The position numbers and the translations under genes were made by a program. Below the pieces are notes generated by a model. It saw nothing but the letters and a program-made list of their open reading frames with translations, ran no database searches and was not told where the DNA came from. DNA of 64,000 nt from Macrostomum hystrix (lineage: Eukaryota; Platyhelminthes; Macrostomidae): assembly GCA_950097015.1 (NCBI GenBank), contig CATNEN010000038.1:25705001-25769000 (forward strand). Reading direction: 5' to 3'. This document shows positions 1 through 10,195 of the stretch, in pieces. Numbering within the stretch: position 1 is the first letter of the stretch; the number at the start of each line of letters is the position of its first letter.

Positions 1-415
1 TGGCTGAATGTACACTAGCTGAGGTAGGAATTGGAGGGGTTGATAAAGTGGCTGAATGTACACTAGCTGGGGTAGGAATTGGAGGGGTTGATAAAGTGGC
101 TGAATGTACACTAGCTGGGGTAGGAATTGGAGGGGTTGATAAAGTGGCTGAATGTACACTAGCTGAGGTAGGAATTGGGCGGTTGATAAAGTGGTTGAAT
201 GTACACTAGCTGGGGTACGAATTGGAGGGGTTGATTAAGTGGCTGAATGTACACTAGCTGGGGTAGGAATTGGAGGGGTTGATAAAGTGGCTGAATGTAC
301 ACTAGCTGGGGTAGGAATTGGAGGGGTTGATAAAGTGGCTGAATGTACACTAGCTGAGGTAGGAATTGGAGGGGTTGATAAAGTGGCTGAATGTACACTA
401 GCTGGGGTAGGAGTT
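1..415. repeat. Minisatellite, 48-bp unit, about 8.6 copies (continues left of window)
   Basis: Units begin GTGGCTGAATGTACACTAGC and repeat every 48 bp with a few substitutions and one short unit near 179. The array lies in the intron just downstream of the Rab exon ending at 433. Because 48 is divisible by 3 it leaves open frames on both strands, but these are not coding. Confidence 0.9.
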
Positions 416-432
416 AAACGCGCACAACCCAC

Positions 433-3400
433 CTCTCCTGGCCGGCAGTGTCCCAAATCTGGCACTTCACCTTTGTCTCTTTGATTTCATTTCTTGCAAT
501 GCTAAAATCAACTCCAATAGTTGGCATGAAATTCTCGCTGAACGCATCGTTTACAAATCTGTTCAATAGGCTGGACTTGCCAACGTCAGAGTCTCCGAGA
601 AGAAGCACTAAAAATGTTTTAGTTCGTATTCAAATGAAAAGCACGTAAAGCTCTTGTGCCGAATATTCGAAAATGATTTTAACAATTGTGTTGGAGTTAA
701 TAAACCTTGAAGAAATTAAAAAAAGGAAATATATTAAGTCTAGAATTGAATTAAAAATAGACTGGACTCACATTTCATCAGCACCTCTGGTGCCTCATTG
801 GCCTCAGACGAAATGCCATCAACAGGTGCCTCAGGCCTATGAATAGTATGGTTGTTTTAGAATTACGTCGAGCAAAGTGATACTTTGGGTAAGAGGAATG
901 TAAAGACCATATAAAAATAAATTTTATATGACAGGGAGGAGGGAAGTAGAGAAAGGGATAAAGAGGGAAAAAGAAAGAGGGAGCTAGGAAATTTTACATA
1001 CTTTGGCGATTCAGTCGCTTTATCTCCATCTTTTTTAGTAGCCACATTTGCTTCAGCAGCAGCAGCAGCAGCAGCAGCTTGTCTAACTTTTTCTTTCCTT
1101 TCAACGCCCCACGCGCGAAAGTTTCTAAAGAAATCTTTGTCTGGTCGGTCGTGCAGCGAAGCCCAGTCTGAGCGTCCACGGGTGGACGCCATTGGATGCT
1201 TGCTTAGCCAATCCTGGCGCTGTGACGTCATTTCGTTGCAACCAATCGAATCGCCGGATTCACTCAGTAGCTCAATGAATAGAATATAGGCTTCGTCCAG
1301 CCAACGAATATAGGAGCCGTAGGACTCAGTGAGATCAATTACTTCTTTGGCTAGGACCATGGCTCGCTCAGGATTACCGGAATCACGATACAGCCTATGC
1401 GGTAGGTTTTGGTGTTAACTAGCGATTATAATAATAAGAATAATAATAATAATTGCTGGACTGCAGGCAATATCACATCAAACTGTACGTAGGCAGACAC
1501 TCATACACGTGTGTACATCTGCTCTCACTTTCTCATCGTCAGGGCAGATGGCAGGAAATGGTCGTATGAATCTTTGTTGAGAAATTGTCGTTTAAAATGA
1601 TCTTTTGACGTTTCTTGAGAAATTTTACAAGTATTGGTGCACGGACTACTCAAGTAGGTCCTATCTACTAGTGGTCCTTGTATTGGTGCCGATGGGGTTA
1701 CTTTTACTTAATTGCAGGGAGGCCTGGGGCACTTGACGCACAAGCGCAGGAACGGCATGCCGCCAGGCCGGCGAACTAGGCGGGAGTCGCCAAACGCGCC
1801 ATCTGGACCCCTGGACACAGGCACCTCACACACAGCAGCAAGCCAAGCGGGGAAGGGCCAGCCAGAGTGCCTCTCACCCCAGGCCCGCACACGCGCAGAG
1901 CTGACCAAACCAGGGGAGGACTTAGATGCCTGAAGGGTTGGGACGAGAGGACCAAGCCACGTGCGCAGACGGCTGGTGAAACCTCGCCGCTCAGAGCACG
2001 CATTGCTGGTGCACACCCGCCCCATCCCCCATACAACGCCTCACACCCGGCCCAACACACAAACACAAACAAGCAGGCATGTAGAAGGCAGGGGTTAAGC
2101 TATTTTAAATTAACTTTGGTTGTAAATAATAAGGTGCATTTCCGCAAGTCACTAGTTCGCAAAACTCCAACTAAGCCCCGAAATAATCGTGACTTGAAGG
2201 GAGGAACGAACCAGCGACCATTGGGAAGTGAGGCAGCGAAATTAGCGCTGACCCACTCAACCCCGCTGAGTGGGGTTAGGGTTTCTTTGATTGGGCGCTC
2301 ACTTGGCCAATTCCAGCTTCGCTTTGAGCATCACGTGACCTCTAGCGGGTTGGCTATCAGCCAAAGACGCCACGGCCTCCTCAGCCAGAATTTCCGCATC
2401 CTGCCGACTGTGAGCGGTCCTGACGATGGCCAAGAGTCGACCTAGGCTGATCTTGGCTTGCACAGCGGCTAGGCTCTGTTGACCGAGAGAGGAGCTCAAA
2501 ATTTCGATGGCTTTTTTACCACAATCGACGGCCGCTTGAGTCAGTTCGGCTGGCAACAGAGCCGGATTAGCTAATCTAGCGGCTAGGGTGAGATTAGTCA
2601 TGAGAGCTGCTACATTGGGATGATCGCCAGTTGGCGGATAAGCGCTAGCCGACATTCGCACTGCCGTCAGAGCGGCATCCACGTGAGCAGCGGGCTCGGT
2701 TGCATCCGCAGCGGCTTGGTGACGCTTCTCGTGATGCCGCAACCGGAGCAGATGAGCCAGGGCCAGGTGAGACTGGATCTCAGCTAGCAGCGGGTGCTGG
2801 TAGCCAAGGATTAGCTGGGCGAATAGGGACGCATTCTGAAATTAGTAGGCAGGATGGGATCTTTAAGAGGAGCGACGGACTGAGGGTAAATAGGATTTCA
2901 GGTGAAATGGGATTTTAGGTGAAATGGGATTTCAGGTGAAATGGGATTTCAGGTAAAATGGGATTTCAGGTAAAATGGGATTTCAGGTGAAATGGGATTT
3001 CAGGTGAAATGGGATTTCACGTGAAATAAGACTTCAGATGAAATGGGATTTCAGGTTAAATGAAATTAGGGTAAATGTGATAATCTCAACTCACCACTGC
3101 AACCTCCACGCCGAAATCGTCCTGATGAAAGGCGTTAGAAAATTTCACATAGTTCAGCAGAGATTTAATGTACTCTGGCGATTGGGCTTTGTAGAATTTT
3201 CTGAAAAATTGTAACAACAGCATTCATTGAATCGACAGCTGACTGTTGAGATGCAACTCGGAGCCACTTAAAACACTAGCAGTAAAGTGACTATTTACTT
3301 TGAGTCGCTAGTGATGGCATGCTTGTAATACTCGAACGTCAGTTATACTTAAATGCTTTACCGACTCAAACGCTTCTCTGACTACTCAAACGCTTATCTA

Positions 3401-6400
3401 ACGATGCAAACGCTTCACTAACGACTCAAACGCTTCTTTAATTACTCAAACGCTTCTCAAACGACTCAAAAGCTCCTCTTCTGACTTTATGTGACTAAGT
3501 GGCAATGAAAAACAATCAGATTTCTAGAGTCCAATTTAAATAAGTTATCCAACCGGCCTATTCGCAGTAGCTCGTACTTTATTACACTGAGCTATCCGCC
3601 CCGGATAGATCAGTCAGTAAGGTGTCGGACTCTGGATCAGATGGTTCTGGGTTCGACTCCCGACCTAGTCTAGAACTATTCGTGCAGCCTTTGGCAAGCT
3701 GCTTTGCCCTGATGTACACACAGTCTACTCAGCAGCAAATGATAACCGACATTTCTTCGGGTAATAATAATTCCGGATGGTGTGGAATAAAACAGTTCTG
3801 TGCGGCAATTCAGTGGGCTTTGGATGCTGCCGATATGTTTAGAAAAAATTCCATTGCTGACACGCGGCTGTCAACCATTGTCCGAGAGACCCGGGAGTAC
3901 AATAGGTGTGCAGTCCCCACCTGCTAGTGTGCTTGACACACAACACTTGCACTGGCCCTTGGGTCTGGTGTCTTTATTATTATATTATTAATATTATTTA
4001 TTACATGACCATCGAGACAGTTATTCGGTTTCCACGACGCACAATTCGAGAACTAAACAACAAAAATCTTCAAACACTCACTGAGCGTGCTGAACGCAGG
4101 CGACAGCCAGTTTTTCCGCTTTGGTCTCGTCCGAATTCAAAATGTAGATGTGCAAAGCGTGATAAAGAATCTTAAACACCGCCACTGTGTCGTTCAGGTC
4201 GACATTCTGTGACAAAAACATAAAATATGCATGCAGTTAGAGCTTGGATATGCTTTTCAGATGTGGCGTAGCTTCAATTTTGCTAAAAAAATCACATTTC
4301 AATGGGTTAAGAAACGTTTGAGTCTGATAGTGAAGCATTTAAGCACTTAAAACGTGTTTTAATTCGTTTGAGACGTTAATAAAGCTTTTGATTCACTTTG
4401 AGAAGCGTTTGAGTAGTTAGAGAAGCTCTTAAGAGTTAAAAGAAGCGTTTGAGTTGTTAGAGAAGCGTTTGAATCGTTAGACAAGCGTGTGAGTCGAGAA
4501 AGACTCTAAAACACCGCCTGTCACTCTAGACTGCTTGGATCTGTACAGGAGTGAGCGTAATGTGGCATTAGACATGCTTCATCTGAAACGCACCGAGATA
4601 GCGCTGGCAAACGCGCCCAGCGCAGACGTCAAACTACCCTGGTCCAGCAGTAGGCGTCCGATCTGAGCCTGCAGCAGCGCCTGATTGTCCATCACTTTGC
4701 GACCAAACGACAGGCAGTTGATTCTGGCGGCCGTGGCCTGAGCGGTCTGGCTTGCGGAGTCAGCCAGTTGGTGCTGGGCATTGTTCAACCTCGCCTCCAT
4801 CAGCCGGACGCTGGCCCGATAGATTGGTAGAAGGGCCTCCACGCATTCGCCCCCGTATCTGAATAGAGTGTTGGTTTGCCTGCGATAGTTTTTTCAACTG
4901 ACAAACACGGTTTTTTTACGTTTTACAGTAAGACTATACGCTTTAAGACTACGAGAAAGTCAGTGCAGATGCACACACATGTGTAAGCACGTGCCTGCGT
5001 ACCGAAACTGTATGAGTGTGTGCTCAGGAGTCAGTAAAGTTAGTTGAATTGCCTCCCCGCTGGCTGCGTGTCTTCTGTCACAATGTCCAGTGTCCAGCAT
5101 TAAAACTTGGCAAAGTACTGGCATATGCTTAGATGCAGCATCAAGCGACGGCTTTCATTAGTCCTCACCTGTGCAGGTATTCGGCAAGCGCGTTGGCAAC
5201 CGTCTCGCAGGCCGCAAACTGACCCGCCCCGGCTAGGAAGTCGAATATTCGGCCAGCCAAATTGGCCAGCTTGGCGGCCGCGTAGCGCGACCAGAAACCG
5301 TCCGTAAACAGTCGACGTCCGGCTGGTCCGGCCGCCAAATCGGCAAACGCTGCAGCCATGGCGTCGGCCAGAGTTGGCGCGTTAGCCAGTAGGTACTTGT
5401 AGGCCAGGTGGCGTCGACGCAAGTCGCACAACAGCCGATGCAGCGGCGAGATGAAGCACAACAGGAGGCGACGCTCCGGTTCGACGCGAGCGGTGCGCAG
5501 AGCGAACTCGTCTGCCATGCGAAGACGCTCTAGGCAACGACGTTCCCGCTTGGCAGCAGCGCCGCCACCGGCGGTCCAGGCAGCGTAGGTCCGCGCAAAG
5601 TGCTCGGGCAGATCCGGCGGCAGTCGGCTCAACCGAGAATCCGAGCCGCCCAGTTGAGCTTCCATCAGTTCTAAATCGGCTTTGGCAGCGGCGCGCAAGG
5701 CCTTCCAGCGGCGCCGGTGCCCAGCGGAGGCGGCGTCACTGTGGTCGAAATCTTTGCGACCCGGCTCGATGGGTGGCAGAGGCGGCTGCTGCTGCTGCTG
5801 CTGTGCTGTTGTTGAAGACGATTTTAGATTGGCCACATTGGTGCTATCTAGAAAATCGGCTAGTATTTGATGATTCCTGGCGGTGGCTGAATCCACTGCG
5901 GATGTGGCTGACAGAGAGTTCCTACAGAGTTGTAGAATGCAACAAAATGATTTTCGAAAGAAAATTGTGAACAATTTAGAGAAAGACTCTAAAACACCGC
6001 CTGTCACTCTAGACTGCTTGGATCTGTACAGGAGTGAGCGTAATGTGGCATTAGACTACATTACCTAATGTACATCAACAACTACCCAATAATAGGGAGG
6101 GTCAAAAGTGCCTGAGCTCGATTCCGAGGCGAGGCCACGTTTATTGGGGGCCCAGCTTGGGGACTGTCTTGCAATTTGCGCCTCTGAGGGCCAGCCTCCA
6201 AGGCACAGTGAGAGTGTACTCCACTGACGACTGACGACTCCACTCCACGACACTCCCTGACGACGTGAAATTCAGGGCCCATATACGCATCCCAGTTTGA
6301 GTGCGTACCTGCGTACAGTATCTGTGTGTGCGTGTGTGCTCAGGAGTCAGCGAAATTGGCAGAATTGCCTCCTCGGTGGCTGCAGGTCTAGTGTCACCAG

Positions 6401-7491
6401 ATGAAGTGCAGCCCACAGCCTTCCATTATTATTAATATATTATACTCAAGAATAATTTTGCAAAGATTTACCTGAACTTGTTGTACCACTGAGTGCTTGG
6501 ATCCTTAGCTGGCAACACATCCAGCAAAAGTCGAGTCTTCTCCGGCCTGCTGCCGCCGCCCAGCACAAAGCGGACATCCGTCTCAGTGAGAATACCCTCC
6601 CGTTTCAGATAGTCAATCACCGGGTCCACATTCAACTGTTGGACTAAGCAGACTCGGTTAACACGAAGTCGAAGGACATTCTGAGCATCTCGCTGGCTCA
6701 GTGGGCTGGGCTGTTGGGCCCTAGAATAGTTGAAAATACTTAATAGGCAATCAGCATGGCACTTTAACTAACTTGTTTAGCTAAGATGCATGTCTATTTA
6801 GATACTGATAATGAGTCAACTTTGAATGCACGAGCCATGAGTAAAATCCTTTGCTACATAAACAAAAGCTATATACATGAATATATTGCAATAGAAAAAA
6901 AGTAAGAAATTCAAAAAAAAATTTGCTATGAAAATATGAGATAAATTAAACTGAATATACTTTGGTCTCAACATGTATCCATGTGACATGACCACTCCAC
7001 TTATTGTACTTAAATATCTGTTGAATATTTCATGCACAATTAAACTTTTGTCTACTTCCAAAGTTACAAGAGATTATATAATTGGCTTAATTCAACTATT
7101 TTCATATTATAGATCCACAAGTACAAATTTTTAAGACTTTTAATACATTTAAAATTATCTTTTAATACTCTAAGTACCTCAATTAGGCCCCTATGGCATT
7201 TTTGTAGTTTATTACTTTGTTTAGCTAGGATTTAGAAGCACTTAAAGGCTCGAGCATAAAGTAACTACCATAAAAGCTTTTTAATCATAGGAGACAGCAA
7301 GATTAAGGCAATGCATAATATATCTTGACTCAAAACATTTAGAGAAGTTAGATTTATTTTTATAACACTTTTTATAGTCTTATAGATAGGTCATTTTTTA
7401 TTTTTAGCAAGTCATGAATATTCGAAAGTAAATACCTGGAAGAACTCGCTGCATATTGGTCACTGTGTATTTTAGATGAACTTTCACTCAT
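433..7491 (-). CDS. CARD - APPBP2-like TPR - Rab GTPase fusion protein, 3' end outside window
   Basis: Ten exons (genomic order of translation): 7491-7436, 6720-6472, 5921-5169, 4858-4594, 4206-4082, 3200-3095, 2835-2303, 1394-1002, 836-772, 607-433. They sum to 2720 nt and every junction keeps phase, giving about 906 residues before a good donor at 432. Start ATG 7491 ([10 protein letters not shown]). Residues 19-101 look like a CARD death fold ([40 protein letters not shown]). Residues about 170-740 run colinear with the TPR protein APPBP2 (remembered sequence): [53 protein letters not shown] linker with poly-Ala follows, then a Rab/Ras GTPase: P-loop GDSDVGKS, switch-I Thr in MPTIGVDF, G3 [13 protein letters not shown]2 binds microtubules and is a cullin-2 substrate receptor; CARDs mediate oligomerisation; Rabs direct membrane traffic. 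Joining all three is inferred from splicing phase only. An alternative is two genes sharing exons or an internal promoter before the Rab. Confidence 0.72.
1445..1555 (-). mobile_element. SINE-A fragment
   Basis: The segment matches in reverse the central part of the SINE-A family seen best at 62507-62872 (shared words CTTTCTCATCGTCAGG and GTGTGTACATCTGC), with an (ATT)-like tail at 1425-1450. It is in the intron between fusion-gene exons 7 and 8. Confidence 0.5.
1708..2095. other. GC-rich intronic island of unknown origin
   Basis: This roughly 390-bp block is far richer in G+C than the surrounding intron. Open frames of about 100 codons exist on both strands but show no recognisable domain. 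It looks like a fragment of an inserted element rather than an exon. From 2096 to 2302 the intron is ordinary AT-rich sequence with a B-box-like word on the minus strand near 2205. Confidence 0.35.
2885..3065. repeat. Minisatellite, 17-bp unit
   Basis: About ten tandem copies of GAAATGGGATTTCAGGT with decayed edges, inside the intron between fusion-gene exons 6 and 7. Confidence 0.85.
3340..3485. repeat. Degenerate minisatellite, ACTCAAACGCTTCTCTAACG type
   Basis: Seven or so imperfect copies of ACTCAAACGCTTCTCTAACG. The reverse complement of this array is found at 4310-4500, on the other side of fusion-gene exon 5. Confidence 0.75.
3598..3965 (+). mobile_element. SINE-B, tRNA-derived, near full length
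   Basis: The head (3603-3670) has an A-box-like stretch (TAGATCAGTCAGTAAGG) and a good B box (GGGTTCGACTCCC), so it is derived from a tRNA. The body to about 3965 recurs in reverse at 44040-44270. The element lies in the intron between fusion-gene exons 5 and 6; frames inside it are not coding. Confidence 0.7.
4310..4500. repeat. Degenerate minisatellite, inverted partner of 3340-3485
   Basis: Imperfect copies of GAGAAGCGTTTGAGTAGTTA, the reverse complement of the 3340-3485 unit. It lies in the intron upstream (in transcription) of exon 5. Confidence 0.75.
4498..4575. repeat. 78-bp dispersed direct repeat, copy 1
   Basis: From GAGAAAGACTCTAAAACACC to GTGGCATTAGAC this matches 5978-6056 essentially base for base. 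It begins 19 bp beyond the donor of fusion-gene exon 4. Confidence 0.85.
4950..5095 (+). mobile_element. SINE-A fragment, 3' half
   Basis: Words GTGTGTGCTCAGGAGTCAG and GAATTGCCTCC followed by GCTGGCTGCG match the 3' half of SINE-A. No tRNA head is present. It is in the intron between fusion-gene exons 3 and 4. Confidence 0.65.
5978..6056. repeat. 78-bp dispersed direct repeat, copy 2
   Basis: Same sequence and orientation as 4498-4575. It ends at GCATTAGAC and lies 57 bp upstream, in the sense of transcription, of the acceptor of fusion-gene exon 3. Confidence 0.85.
6085..6425 (+). mobile_element. SINE-A, 5'-truncated
   Basis: A B-box-like word (GAGCTCGATTCC) is followed by the family body (CCAAGGCACAGTGAGAGTGT) and the 3' end CAGGAGTCAGCGAAATTGGC, with an ATT-rich tail to about 6440. 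It is in the intron between fusion-gene exons 2 and 3. Confidence 0.75.
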
Positions 7492-7855
7492 TATTAGATT
7501 GATATTCACTTTACTAGCATGATTTCAGTAAATGACCAGTAAATTTCAGTAAATTTTAATAGGTTTTGACTCAAATCATAAAAACATATCTCTATAAACA
7601 ATAAGTTTAAAAAGAAAGTAAATAAGCAGTGATGGAAACTAGTTAAAAAACATTTTTGTTAGATACTTTTTACCAAAAGTTGACAATAAAAAATTTAAGT
7701 TGTACAACGTAATACTTGTTGTTTTACTCGTTACTGCCATAGAGAAAGCAAGACTTCTAATTTTAAATTCGCAGCTGCGACTTCTTTTTAAACATCAACA
7801 TATGGTTCTATTTCGGTATTTACTAAATTTTCAACGAAACTGCTTTTCTGAAACC
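7492..7855. promoter_or_regulatory. Shared divergent promoter region, CARD-TPR-Rab gene / CFAP90
   Basis: The two start codons (7491 minus, 7856 plus) face away from each other with 364 bp between them, so both 5' UTRs and both promoters must fit here or extend into the neighbours. The region is AT-rich with no clear TATA box. GTTACTGCCATAGAGAAA near 7730 resembles an RFX X-box with an insertion, which would suit a ciliary gene, but the match is weak. Boundaries are inferred. Confidence 0.5.
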
Positions 7856-8461
7856 ATGGAGGAAGAAAAAACAGATTTTGTGATCCCCGTTAAAACGGAT
7901 ACAGACGAATTCGTCCTACATGGACGTCCATGTGAACTCTCATCATTTTCTTTCGTGCCTCCGGAGCGTCACGCACCTAAGGAACGAACATATTTTAACG
8001 TGGGAAAAAATGTAAGAGAATATTTTTGGCTACCATGTTGCTTTTTTTTCATTTATAGTAAATTCTGATTTCTACTGCACTTTCTAAAATCCAGGAGCGC
8101 TATTCATCCTTCGGCTACGACAGAATCTTTCATCAAGAGCGCGAATTCAATGCGAAACTGCACCGAGACGACAGGGAGCACGCGAAGTCAAGCGGTCTTC
8201 AAGTCAACCAGGAGGTCTGTGACTTTCTTCATATAAATGAAAAACAAAATAATTTGGGTTAATATTTCGATGAAATTTTCTGCACCTCATGACAATTTTT
8301 AGGAGACTTCAAAAGTAGTTCCCACTCTATGTTCATCTGTGTACGGCAAGCGGCTGTCCAATAAGATTGATCCACCAGATCGAGCCCATTGCCGCATAGG
8401 CATTGTGCAGTCTGAGTTCTACAGGCGAAATGGCACCGAGATCAATGGGCACAAGGTGTAA
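7856..8461 (+). CDS. CFAP90: Cilia- and flagella-associated protein 90 (C5orf49 family)
   Basis: Three exons: 7856-8011, 8095-8214, 8303-8461, all junctions in phase 0 with GT-AG borders, giving 144 residues. The ATG at 7856 has a good context (GAAACCATGG). Human CFAP90 is about 147 residues and shares, as remembered, FSYIPPRR, KLHRDDREHAKS, SSVYGKR and the FYR motif. Here they are FSFVPPER, KLHRDDREHAKSSGLQVNQE, SSVYGKRLSN and SEFYRRNGTE. The family is a microtubule inner protein of motile cilia, so a structural role inside axonemal doublets is expected. No membrane segment or signal peptide. It is divergent from the CARD-TPR-Rab gene and convergent with the EF-hand gene at 9149. A polyadenylation signal sits at 8739. 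Confidence 0.9.
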
Positions 8462-8738
8462 ATAAACTCGCTCATAAAGCTGCCAGAATTAACTTGAACA
8501 TTTTAGTAGTATGTATGACATCACATTGCATATCTGATCAGCACGTTTGATTCAAAAATCTGAAAATTAAGATGCTTTTGTAAAGTTAAAGAATATTTTA
8601 CAAAAGAGAAATACTTCGATCGCACTTTGTTCCTTTCTGCATGTTAAAATCTTAATTTGAATGTTACCAAAATAACACAAAGCTCCAGAAGCAAGTTTTT
8701 ATTGCCTTGCTTGCACTAGAAGTTGTATTTGAATTAGA

Positions 8739-8744
8739 AATAAA
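8739..8744 (+). terminator. Polyadenylation signal of CFAP90
   Basis: AATAAA lies 278 bp after the CFAP90 stop, in otherwise featureless AT-rich 3' sequence. Confidence 0.5.
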
Positions 8745-8854
8745 ACTGTTTTTTTCTCTGTCCGTCACTGCTGTAAATGACAGTTAAAGACGATGATAAT
8801 CTTCACGTTCTTAAAATTGCTTAAAATCACGTTCTTGGATTGGCGAAAAGACCT

Positions 8855-9005
8855 AGAGTGGATGACAGTAGAATGAGAGTGGGTGACAGTAGAATGAGAG
8901 TCGGTGAGAATAGGGTGGGAGTGGTTGAGAGTAGAATGAGAGTGGGTGAGAGTAGAATGAGAGTGCAGGTGAGAGTAGAGTGGGAGTGGGTGACAGTAGA
9001 ATGTA
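8855..9005. repeat. Minisatellite, about 21-bp unit
   Basis: Seven or so variants of AGAGTGGGTGACAGTAGAAT, between the convergent 3' ends of CFAP90 and the EF-hand gene. Confidence 0.8.
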
Positions 9006-9148
9006 TACAGTACAGCATTTTGGCAATCCAAGCCAGACAGAGATGAAAAAGTATCAAATAGGCAGCTAATATGTCACAGCTTGATTGTAACGGGTATACC
9101 ATAATTGAACGCAAGTAAAATTCCCAATTTTTCCAAGAATCAGAATCA

Positions 9149-9691
9149 TCAGCGAAAGATTCTCATGCTGGTAGCCAACTGGCTGAACTCTTCGAAGCTA
9201 ATTTGACCGTCTCCGTCCGTATCGGCCGTGGCCATCATCTGGTCCAGCTCAGTCTCGGTCAAACCCTCGCGCAGCAGGTCATTCATCACGTGATTGAGCT
9301 CGGCCCTCGAAATGAAACCGTCTCTATTTCTGTCAAGCAGTTCGAAAATTCTGCGCTTCTCCTCGACGTCGGCATCGCCGACGCCGTCTGGCGTCGAAGC
9401 CGAGCCGACGCTGGACTTCTCGGCGAAGGCGGACATCATGTCAACAAATTCGGCGAATTCTAGACGACCGTTGGCGTTCTTGTCGAAGTCGCTGATGAGT
9501 TTGTCAGCTTCGGATCTGGTCAGACACTGTCCGGCCGACCGCATCAACCTGACTAGCTCCTTGGTCTCGATGGCGCCGTTGCCATCGGTGTCGTAGAGGT
9601 TGAAGACCTCGCGAAGGATTTCATAATCGCAGCCGCATTTTCGTTGCCTACTCGTACTAGTTGGTCGATCTTGCTTTGACTGGTCAGACAT
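9149..9691 (-). CDS. Calmodulin-like protein with four EF-hands (paralogue 1)
   Basis: Single-exon frame of 180 residues; ATG at 9691 (MSDQSKQDRP). After a basic, Cys-containing head of about 20 residues come four canonical 12-residue calcium loops: DTDGNGAIETKE (near 35), DKNANGRLEFAE (near 71), DRNRDGFISRAE (near 120) and DTDGDGQISFEE (near 157). All keep the position-12 Glu and central Gly, so four sites should bind calcium. The 1-2 and 3-4 pairs are joined by a Ser/Asp-rich linker. It resembles the protein at 25465 in layout and in its ending (MRIF versus LKIF), so the two are probably paralogues. It fits a calmodulin or troponin-C-like sensor; the exact family cannot be told. The lack of introns is notable beside the intron-rich neighbours. 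Confidence 0.9.
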   Translation of the reverse strand: MSDQSKQDRPTSTSRQRKCGCDYEILREVFNLYDTDGNGAIETKELVRLMRSAGQCLTRSEADKLISDFDKNANGRLEFAEFVDMMSAFAEKSSVGSASTPDGVGDADVEEKRRIFELLDRNRDGFISRAELNHVMNDLLREGLTETELDQMMATADTDGDGQISFEEFSQLATSMRIFR

Positions 9692-10195
9692 GGCCAAAAA
9701 GATTTCGTTATTGTTGCACCAACACTGCAGCTAGAGCGATTGAGCCAGAAGATGTTGGTTATCTCTTCTTGTTAGAAGAAGGGCCTCACATTTCTGCCGA
9801 CCCCAACCTGGCGGACCAATGGCAGTCTGGCTCTGGTTGCTAGCCAAGCTTTCTCTCTCCTTTTCCGCCTTCCTAACTGCGTGTCACCGCCAGTGTCTGG
9901 CTGACTCAGGCCCTACAGGATTTCCTCATCTGTGCCATTGTCATGCCAGGAGCATTGCCAACAGGGCGACACTCTCCCTTACATTCTGTCAGCCAATGCA
10001 TGACTGAAACAGCTCAGCCTATCCCCAACCGTCTGCCACAATGAGTGATGTTCTTCTTAAACCACTTGTTCAGTATCTGCATTGAGCATTGTGAATTCCT
10101 TCAGCTGGCAGCAAAACGTTCTTCTTTTTTGAAGCACGATAAGTACTAATCATCACATTCCTTCAGGACCTGCAGAAAATGGCTAAACTCTAGGG
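9692..10195. other. Upstream region of EF-hand gene, no other feature seen
   Basis: Unique-looking sequence of mixed composition. Short frames on the plus strand (9661-10007) show no domain or codon signal. It probably holds the promoter of the minus-strand EF-hand gene. Confidence 0.4.

Noticed and set aside
3603-3670. Functional tRNA gene
   Set aside because: A and B boxes are present but the stems do not pair fully and the sequence continues into a body repeated at 44 kb, so it is a SINE head.
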